Part shown: positions 32,797-39,746 of the stretch, piece by piece
Layout: the number at the start of each line of letters is the position of its first letter
How positions within the stretch are numbered: position 1 is the stretch's first letter
Source: Gammaproteobacteria bacterium
GTDB taxonomy: Bacteria; Pseudomonadota; Gammaproteobacteria; Methylococcales; Methylomonadaceae
Length of the DNA: 39,746 nucleotides
NCBI GenBank assembly: GCA_024277935.1
Contig: JAJRUF010000095.1
Span: 1 to 39,746, forward strand
Direction: 5' to 3'
Notes under the pieces: generated by a model
Database searches by the model: none
Told to the model about the DNA's origin: nothing
The model's input: the letters and a program-made list of their open reading frames with translations, nothing else
Program-made: the position numbers and the translations under genes

Positions 32797-33627
32797 ATGT
32801 CTATTTACGCAATTGGTGATATACAAGGCTGTTTTGATGATTTGTTAAGATTATTAGAGCATATTAAATTTGATAAAAAAACAGACCAACTCTGGTTTGC
32901 AGGTGATCTTGTTAATCGAGGCCCAAAATCTTTAGAAACACTACGATTTGTTAAGTCTTTAGGTTCATCAGCAGTGACTGTTTTAGGTAATCATGACCTA
33001 CATCTACTGGCAACTGCATTTAAACAACGTACACCTCATAAACATGATTCCCTAACTGCTATTTTACAGGCAGCTGATCGGGATGAGCTGATAACATGGT
33101 TAAGACACCGGCCTTTATTTCACTATAACGATGATTTTTGTTTATTACATGCTGGCTTACCCCCCCAGTGGGATTTTGCAAAAACTAAAGAAATGGCTTT
33201 AAAAGCTGAAAAAGTTATGCAGGGTCATAATCACCTTGATTTTTTTAAAGCAATGTATGGTGACAAGCCTGATAAATGGAGCTCTGATTTAACGGGTATG
33301 AGAAAAATCAGGTTTATTGTTAATTGTTTTACCCGTATGCGATATTGCGATAAAAATGGCCAACTAGATTTTAAATATAGCTGTGCAATTGGAGGCCAAC
33401 CCAAACATTTAATGCCTTGGTTTACCGTGCCAAAACGGCAATCAAAAGATATGCAGATTATCTTTGGGCATTGGTCTACTTTAGGGTACTACCAAGGAAA
33501 CAATTGCTTTGCAATTGATACGGGGTGTCTTTGGGGAGGAGAGTTAACAGCAATAAAACTGGGTAAAAAAGTAAAACGGATGAGTATAGAGTGTCAGCAA
33601 AATTTAGCTAATTTAAAAAAATCATAG
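32797..33627 (+). CDS. apaH: Bis(5'-nucleosyl)-tetraphosphatase, symmetrical
   Basis: YAIGDIQGCFDDL, FAGDLVNRGP, LGNHDLHLLA. Confidence 0.96.
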   Translation: MSIYAIGDIQGCFDDLLRLLEHIKFDKKTDQLWFAGDLVNRGPKSLETLRFVKSLGSSAVTVLGNHDLHLLATAFKQRTPHKHDSLTAILQAADRDELITWLRHRPLFHYNDDFCLLHAGLPPQWDFAKTKEMALKAEKVMQGHNHLDFFKAMYGDKPDKWSSDLTGMRKIRFIVNCFTRMRYCDKNGQLDFKYSCAIGGQPKHLMPWFTVPKRQSKDMQIIFGHWSTLGYYQGNNCFAIDTGCLWGGELTAIKLGKKVKRMSIECQQNLANLKKS

Positions 33628-33631
33628 TCTA

Positions 33632-34705
33632 TTAACTGGGGGGAATTATATCTTTATATTTTTCCTGAATTATCAATATTTCGGGAAGAGAATCCATAAA
33701 TAGTTTTACCAGTTGAGGGTCAAAATGTTCTCCTGACTCTTCCGTGAAAAGATTTAAGATTTTATCTAAAGGCCAAGATTTTTTATAGGGTCTTTCCATT
33801 GATAAGGCATCAAAAACATCAGCTATAGCAACTATTCTGCCTTGAATAGGTATTTTTAATCCCTTTAAAGCTTTTGGATAACCTTTTCCATTCCACTTTT
33901 CATGGTGTGATAAAGCAATTATTCTGGCTATTTTCATTACTCGGGCATTACTTTTACTTAGAATTTCTGCACCAACTTCAGCGTGCATCTGCATTAATTT
34001 AAATTCATCAGCATCCAGTTTGCCAGGTTTTAATAAAATAGTATCTGAAACTCCTATCTTACCAATATCATGCATAGGTGCCGCTTGTTGAATTAAATCA
34101 AGTTCATTTGCTCTAAAACCATATTTTTCTGCAATAATTCTCGAATACCAGCCGACTCTAACGGTGTGGTTAGCGGTATCCATATCTCTATATTCAGCAG
34201 CATAAGCCAAACAGTCGAGGATTTCTGCTTGAGTCTGTTCAATTTTTCTGGTTCTTTCTTGTACTGATTTTTCAAGAGTAATACTATATTTTTCAAACAT
34301 TTTTTGGCTTAAATGCATTTCTAATAAATTAGAAATACGGCAAATGGCTTCATCACTATCAAAAGGTTTTTCCAAAAAATCTCTTGCATTGGATTTTAAA
34401 GCTTTTATGCGAACTTCTTTATCTTTTAAGGCTGTCAGTATTAAAATGGGTGGGTGAATAGTTTTTAAAATACTGGAAAATTCACTCATAACTTGAAAGC
34501 CATCCATAACAGGCATATTTATATCCAATAAAACTAAGTCAAAATCCCTTTCCTTATAGAGCTGAACACCTTCAACTGGCTTACTGGTACCCGTTACATG
34601 AGTAAAACCTTCCAACTCCAGTAAATCTAATAAAATTTCTACATTGAAAGGCTCATCATCAATGATTAGAATAGAGGAGGCTTTAACTTCATGGCCCATT
34701 AACAT
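33632..34705 (-). CDS. Response regulator with HD-GYP phosphodiesterase domain
   Basis: REC domain LLDINMPVMDG; APMHDIGKIGV; HHEKWNGKGYP. Confidence 0.93.
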   Translation of the reverse strand: MLMGHEVKASSILIIDDEPFNVEILLDLLELEGFTHVTGTSKPVEGVQLYKERDFDLVLLDINMPVMDGFQVMSEFSSILKTIHPPILILTALKDKEVRIKALKSNARDFLEKPFDSDEAICRISNLLEMHLSQKMFEKYSITLEKSVQERTRKIEQTQAEILDCLAYAAEYRDMDTANHTVRVGWYSRIIAEKYGFRANELDLIQQAAPMHDIGKIGVSDTILLKPGKLDADEFKLMQMHAEVGAEILSKSNARVMKIARIIALSHHEKWNGKGYPKALKGLKIPIQGRIVAIADVFDALSMERPYKKSWPLDKILNLFTEESGEHFDPQLVKLFMDSLPEILIIQEKYKDIIPPS

Positions 34706-34720
34706 TCGTTTCTTCCTGTA

Positions 34721-35263
34721 TTACCACATTAAATCATCAGGTATTTCATAACCCTGATATTCGTTATCTTCAGTAGCTTCTACGCTATCAGTAAATAAAA
34801 CAATAATTACTTTTTCATCACGTTGTTTAATTTTTTCTGCTACAGGAACAGGAACTACTTCATAATTTGATTTTGACTTAACTATAGCTAATTTTCCAGA
34901 GATTATATGGTTCTTGACTTCATCACTGATATAAATAACCTTAACTTTATTTTGATCAGTAAAATTATATGCCATACCGTCCTTATCTTGAGGTAATTTA
35001 TTTAAATCAATTAATTGATAAATCTGATTGATTATTTGTTTTTTTTCGGCTTCTGCATTACGTTTTTGGTTTAATAATCTATCTTTTTCTAGCTGTTTTT
35101 CTTTAGTTTCCAGCAGTTTCTGTTTAGCTTCATTAACAACTTCAACTTTATTCTTTTGTTGTTTTTTTGTTTGTTTTCTTTTTTCAGCTCTAACTTGTTT
35201 GGCTTTAGTTTCACTGGTTAGGCCCGCTTTTAATAATTGGTCCTGAAGAGATAGGTTTTTCAT
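34721..35263 (-). CDS. DUF2058 family protein (YaiL-like)
   Basis: SLQDQLLKAGLTSETKAKQVRAEKRKQTKKQ; IPDDLMW C-terminus. Confidence 0.85.
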   Translation of the reverse strand: MKNLSLQDQLLKAGLTSETKAKQVRAEKRKQTKKQQKNKVEVVNEAKQKLLETKEKQLEKDRLLNQKRNAEAEKKQIINQIYQLIDLNKLPQDKDGMAYNFTDQNKVKVIYISDEVKNHIISGKLAIVKSKSNYEVVPVPVAEKIKQRDEKVIIVLFTDSVEATEDNEYQGYEIPDDLMW

Positions 35264-35320
35264 GGGTTTATTAATAAATGATTGTTAGTACAAGTTAAGT
35301 TTATCAGTGCTATATGTTAA

Positions 35321-35671
35321 GTGTTTAAAATTATCTTAACAATTAAAGGTGAAACCACAAAGCCAAAAATTAAACCAAGTTCAATGGATAAAGACGGGGA
35401 CTTAGAAAGTGATACCTCCTCTTCAAAAAAGAAAAAAGGCCCAAAACGTAGTAAAAAAGGGAATCTAACAATAGATGAAACCCAAATTATTCAGCCAGAT
35501 GAATTCCAAAGGGTTCACGTTTTAAGGCTACCAGGAGCGAGTTATTCAGGATATTACCTTTCAAACTCACAACGTGTGTTATCGATTGGCAGAATATATA
35601 ACCCCAGAGGGGCTTACGATTGTAGGCCAACCTGTAAGCTTAGGCAGGAGGTAGATCAATGCATGGAGTAG
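35321..35671 (+). CDS. Lysine-rich hypothetical ORF, possibly a gene fragment
   Basis: ORF only; low-complexity N-terminal half; no family recognised. Confidence 0.25.
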   Translation: MFKIILTIKGETTKPKIKPSSMDKDGDLESDTSSSKKKKGPKRSKKGNLTIDETQIIQPDEFQRVHVLRLPGASYSGYYLSNSQRVLSIGRIYNPRGAYDCRPTCKLRQEVDQCME

Positions 35672-35847
35672 CGTAGCGGTGTGCTGAGAGGAGAAATAAA
35701 AAAGTTCTTTTTCCTTAACTTAATGACATTGATCATTACTCCATAAATCTAGCATCTGTAGGAAATAATTCTCTCTACCCTTCTGTTTTTCAGCACGTTA
35801 CAAAAGCTACAATTAAAAACTGGAACATAGAGTCCTATCAAGAAAAA

Positions 35848-36774
35848 TTATGCTTTAGTTAATATTGCTTCAGCTTCAGCATATTTAGCGGCGCAAACTT
35901 CAGTAACTTCTTTTGGTAAATTTGGTCCGGGAGCCGTTTTGTCCCAGTCTAGTGTTTCCAGGTAATCACGAATGTATTGTTTATCAAAACTGGGAGGGCT
36001 GATACCGACTTGGTATTGATCTGCTGGCCAAAATCTTGATGAATCTGGCGTGAGTGCTTCATCAATTAAATATAAAATCCCTTTATCATCTAAACCAAAT
36101 TCAAATTTGGTATCAGCAATAATAATGCCTTTTTCTTTGGCGAATATAGCAGCTTTATTATATAAAGAGATACTGACTTGTTTGATTTTTTCAGCAATTT
36201 CTTTACCTAATAAGGGGATGGTTTGTGCAAAAGAAATATTTTCATCATGATCACCCACTGCCGCTTTGGATGAAGGGGTATAGATTGCTTCAGGTAATTG
36301 CTGTGCTTGTTGTAAGCCTTGGGGTAAGGTGATACCGCAAATTGCCCCTGATTCTTGATAATCTTTCCAGCCAGAACCGATAAGATAGCCTCTTACAATC
36401 GCTTCAACGGGAAGTGGTTTTAAGCGCTTAACAATGATTGCACGGCCTTCAATTTGAGCACGTTCTGCTTCGTTGGGAATAACTTGTTCCAAACTAAGGT
36501 CTGCCAAATGATTAGGAATAACATGTTTGGTTTTTTCAAACCAAAAATTCGATACACTCGTTAATACCCGGCCTTTACCTGGAATAGGGTCAGGAAGAAC
36601 GACATCAAAAGCAGATAAACGGTCTGTTGTTACGATAAGCAAGTGCTTATCACCAACTTTATAAATATCCCGGACTTTACCTCGAGACAATAAGTTTAAA
36701 TTTGAAATTGATGATTCAAACAGGGCGGCAGGAGCAGTCATAAAAGTGCAATAATAAATTAGGAAATGCTTCAT
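35848..36774 (-). CDS. purC: Phosphoribosylaminoimidazole-succinocarboxamide synthase
   Basis: [40 protein letters not shown]; likely start at internal MTAPAAL. Confidence 0.97.
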   Translation of the reverse strand: MKHFLIYYCTFMTAPAALFESSISNLNLLSRGKVRDIYKVGDKHLLIVTTDRLSAFDVVLPDPIPGKGRVLTSVSNFWFEKTKHVIPNHLADLSLEQVIPNEAERAQIEGRAIIVKRLKPLPVEAIVRGYLIGSGWKDYQESGAICGITLPQGLQQAQQLPEAIYTPSSKAAVGDHDENISFAQTIPLLGKEIAEKIKQVSISLYNKAAIFAKEKGIIIADTKFEFGLDDKGILYLIDEALTPDSSRFWPADQYQVGISPPSFDKQYIRDYLETLDWDKTAPGPNLPKEVTEVCAAKYAEAEAILTKA

Positions 36775-36852
36775 TTTATCATTAAAAATGGGTTTAGACG
36801 AAACGAGCAGTGTTAAAATATACTTTGAAAAAGATTTTATATAGGAAAAAAA

Positions 36853-37641
36853 ATGAGTTGGCTGGGTAAGGTAATAGGTGGAGCATTTGGTTTTTTAATG
36901 GGAGGCCCATTGGGAGCAATTCTGGGGGCTTCAGTCGGGCACCAGTTTGATGAAGGCTTACAAAATATTGATGATGGAGAGGGCTTAAACCCTGGCGATC
37001 AACATCGAGTACAAATGGCTTTTTTTACTGCAACTTTTTCTGTGATGGGGCATATTTCAAAGGCTGATGGGCGTGTGACTTCTGATGAAATTAATTTAGC
37101 TAAACGGGTAATGGACGAGCTGGCATTATCAGGAGATATGAGAAAAACAGCCATCAACCTGTTTGAGCAAGGAAAAGACCCTCACTTCCCACTAGAAGAG
37201 GTACTGAATCAATTTCGTAGGGAGTGTCATAGAAGAACGAACCTTATACAAATGTTTCTGGAACTTCAAATTCAAGCGGCTTATGCAGATGGAAAGTTAG
37301 ATGGAGCTGAAGAGAATGTACTCTTTATAATCTGCGAACAACTGGGTATTTCAAGGTTTGAATATCAGCGAATTAAAATACAGTTTCAAGCGCAACAAAG
37401 GTTTTATGGCAGAAACCAGCAACAGCAGGCAAGTGACCGTCTTGATGATGCCTATGCTGTATTAGGCGTTGATAAATCAGCGACAGATGCTGAAGTTAAA
37501 AAAGCTTATCGCAGATTAATGAGCCAGCATCATCCCGATAAATTAGTGGCAAAAGGGTTGCCAGAAGAAATGATGACAATAGCTAAAGAAAAAACCCAGA
37601 AAATAAGAAAGGCCTATGAAGTGATAAAAGCAAGCAGGTAG
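36853..37641 (+). CDS. djlA: Co-chaperone DjlA (TerB-like + J domain)
   Basis: Gly-rich N-terminal [35 protein letters not shown]. Confidence 0.93.
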   Translation: MSWLGKVIGGAFGFLMGGPLGAILGASVGHQFDEGLQNIDDGEGLNPGDQHRVQMAFFTATFSVMGHISKADGRVTSDEINLAKRVMDELALSGDMRKTAINLFEQGKDPHFPLEEVLNQFRRECHRRTNLIQMFLELQIQAAYADGKLDGAEENVLFIICEQLGISRFEYQRIKIQFQAQQRFYGRNQQQQASDRLDDAYAVLGVDKSATDAEVKKAYRRLMSQHHPDKLVAKGLPEEMMTIAKEKTQKIRKAYEVIKASR

Positions 37642-37678
37642 TTATTCTTGCTAGTTGCCTTATCGCTCACAAGTGATT

Positions 37679-37708
37679 CCTAGAGACAAGATAAACCTTG
37701 TCTCTAGG
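37679..37708. terminator. Perfect inverted repeat between convergent djlA and pilT
   Basis: CCTAGAGACAAG-ataaac-CTTGTCTCTAGG. Confidence 0.65.
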
Positions 37709-37727
37709 ACAGCCTTCTAGCATTTAT

Positions 37728-38777
37728 TTAACGAAATATATCTTTATTAACCGATTTAACCATCGCTACTTTTGATGTCACCATCCCTCTGTCAACAAGC
37801 TCTTTCAAATTTTGATCTAAAGTCTGCATGCCATCTCTTTTACCTGTTTGAATGGCTGAATACATTTGAGCAACCTTAGCCTCTCTAATTAAATTACGAA
37901 TAGCAGGGGTGCCAACCATAATTTCATGGGCAGCGATTCGGCCGCCACCGACTTTCTTAAGTAAGGTTTGAGAGATAACGGCCTGTAATGACTCTGACAA
38001 CATAGATCGAATCATATCTTTTTCAGCCGCTGGGAAGACATCAATAATACGGTCAATTGTTTTAGCTGCTGAGGTAGTATGCAGTGTGCCAAAGACCAAA
38101 TGCCCTGTTTCGGCCGCTGATAAGGCTAAACGAATAGTTTCTAAGTCTCGCATTTCACCAACTAAAATAATGTCAGGATCTTCTCTTAATGCTGAGCGTA
38201 ATGCCGCATTAAAACTTTGGGTATCTCTATGAACTTCACGCTGGTTAATTAAGCATTTTTTACTTTCATGAACAAATTCGATAGGATCTTCAACAGTTAA
38301 AATATGCGCATAATCATTGGTATTAATGTAATCAACCATTGCGGCTAAGGTGGTTGATTTACCTGACCCTGTTGGCCCTGTCACTAAAACTAAACCACGC
38401 GGTTTTTTACACAGCTCCTCAAAAAACTTAGGTGCTTTTAAGATTTCCAGAGACAACACTTCAGAGGGAATAGTTCTAAAAACAGCCGCAGCCCCACGTT
38501 CCTGGTTGAAGGCATTAACACGAAAACGAGCAACGCCAGGTAAATCAAAGGAAAAGTCAGTTTCAAGAAATTCCTCGTAATCCTTACGTTGTTTATCATT
38601 CATAATGTCATAAATAAGTGCGTGAACTTCTTTATGGTCTAAATCAGGAATATTTATTCTACGGATATCCCCATCCACCCGTATCATAGGAGGCAGGCCA
38701 GCAGAAAGATGTAGATCTGATGCTTTGTTTTTAACTGAAAAGGTTAATAATTCAGTGATATCCATAGGTGTCTCCAC
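37728..38777 (-). CDS. pilT: Type IV pilus twitching motility ATPase PilT
   Basis: MDITELLTFSVKNKASDLHLSAGLPPMIRVDGDIRRI; VTGPTGSGKSTTLAAM; AIRNLIREAK. Confidence 0.96.
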   Translation of the reverse strand: METPMDITELLTFSVKNKASDLHLSAGLPPMIRVDGDIRRINIPDLDHKEVHALIYDIMNDKQRKDYEEFLETDFSFDLPGVARFRVNAFNQERGAAAVFRTIPSEVLSLEILKAPKFFEELCKKPRGLVLVTGPTGSGKSTTLAAMVDYINTNDYAHILTVEDPIEFVHESKKCLINQREVHRDTQSFNAALRSALREDPDIILVGEMRDLETIRLALSAAETGHLVFGTLHTTSAAKTIDRIIDVFPAAEKDMIRSMLSESLQAVISQTLLKKVGGGRIAAHEIMVGTPAIRNLIREAKVAQMYSAIQTGKRDGMQTLDQNLKELVDRGMVTSKVAMVKSVNKDIFR

Positions 38778-38877
38778 AACATTTAAATAAAATTATTCTT
38801 ATAAACATAGTTCAACTCTTTGTATTTTTAAAGGACTAGGGTTTAATAGAATGAAATCAAATTTAATTATTCTTTAA

Positions 38878-39555
38878 ATGAGCCAGATAAAACAACATTT
38901 AATAAAAATAAAAGCCAAAATTTACCATGCTGAGATTGCGGCAGAGCGAGAAAAAGGCAGTGTACGGTTGTTGGCCGTCAGTAAAAATAAACCTCTAGCA
39001 AGTATTGTGACTGCGTATCAAGCAGGGCAAAGATTATTTGGAGAAAGCTATTTGCAAGAAGCTTTACAAAAGCAACAAGCGCTAGCCGCTTTTGATATAA
39101 GCTGGCACTTTATTGGCCCAATACAATCCAATAAAACTAAAGCAATAGCAGCAAATTTTAGCTGGGTACACAGTGTAGACCGGTTGAAAATTGCTAAACG
39201 GTTAAGTGAGCAAAGGCCTAAACATTTACCCGCATTAAATATTTGTTTACAAGTTAATATCAGTAATGAAAAAACCAAGGCGGGGGTTATGCTTGAAGAA
39301 TTACCCCGTTTGATTGATGAGGTTGTGGAATTACCTCATATTTGCTTACGAGGTGTTATGGCTATTCCAGAGCCAAACACTGAATTTGAACGCCAATGCC
39401 AACCTTATAGAGAGTTATATAAAACGGTTAAAGCTTTAAATTTAGCCACGCTAGATACCTTTTCATTTGGCATGTCTGGGGATTTAAAAGCGGCTATTGC
39501 TGAAGGCTCAACGATAGTAAGAGTAGGAACTGCTTTATTTGGAGAAAGGTTGTAA
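38878..39555 (+). CDS. yggS: YggS family pyridoxal phosphate homeostasis protein
   Basis: LLAVSKNKPLASI, FGESYLQEA, WHFIGPIQSNKTK, SFGMSGDLKAAIAEGSTIVRVGTALFG. Confidence 0.96.
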   Translation: MSQIKQHLIKIKAKIYHAEIAAEREKGSVRLLAVSKNKPLASIVTAYQAGQRLFGESYLQEALQKQQALAAFDISWHFIGPIQSNKTKAIAANFSWVHSVDRLKIAKRLSEQRPKHLPALNICLQVNISNEKTKAGVMLEELPRLIDEVVELPHICLRGVMAIPEPNTEFERQCQPYRELYKTVKALNLATLDTFSFGMSGDLKAAIAEGSTIVRVGTALFGERL

Positions 39556-39626
39556 AATTAATTTAACAAAAAATTGAGAGTGAAGAGTGATTACTACGTA
39601 GGTAGATAATTATATTTATTCTACCA

Positions 39627-39685
39627 TTTGGAGGTGAGGCTTTAGCCTCGCCTGAACTTTGCGAGGCTAAAGCCTCACTTCCAAA
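39627..39685. repeat. REP-like palindrome (copy 2)
   Basis: TTTGGAGGTGAGGCTTTAGCCTCGC-ctgaacttt-GCGAGGCTAAAGCCTCACTTCCAAA. Confidence 0.85.
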
Positions 39686-39746
39686 AATATTTTAATTCGA
39701 ATTTTTAGGATAATTTTAAACACTTATTTACGTGGCAATGCATTAT

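Noticed and set aside
34093-34296. 67-aa minus-strand ORF
   Set aside because: Alternate frame inside the HD-GYP regulator gene.

Overview
AT-rich gammaproteobacterial chromosome segment around the replication origin. Leftward genes rpmH-rnpA-yidD-yidC-mnmE and rightward genes dnaA-dnaN-recF-gyrB diverge at about 22.0 kb. DnaA boxes cluster in the dnaA-dnaN gap, and two 16-bp parS-like palindromes lie at the recF/gyrB junction. Flanks are mostly housekeeping: ampD, nadC, pepN, thyA, mpl, apaG, apaH, purC, djlA, pilT, yggS. The most interesting accessory feature is a compact ~6 kb integrated element (about 12046-18097) at the 3' end of mnmE. It is bounded by an imperfect 19-bp direct repeat; both copies still encode the MnmE C-terminus FCIGK*. 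It carries a Bacteroidota-style tyrosine integrase and HTH/excisionase, a filamentous-phage/plasmid-type replication protein (GPII/CRI-like), a TerS-like HTH protein, a Zn-ribbon-like protein, several orphan ORFs and a RelB/YafQ-type toxin-antitoxin pair. Candidate integrase arm sites (TGTAAATTTGGTGTAAA) lie just inside both ends. An adjacent graveyard (10.3-12.0 kb) has a decayed copy of the same integrase with its arm site, a MazF toxin beside a broken mazE, and a GC-richer orphan ORF. This looks like a satellite-like or integrative mobilizable element family that repeatedly targets mnmE next to oriC. All family assignments come from reading the sequence; no database search was run.
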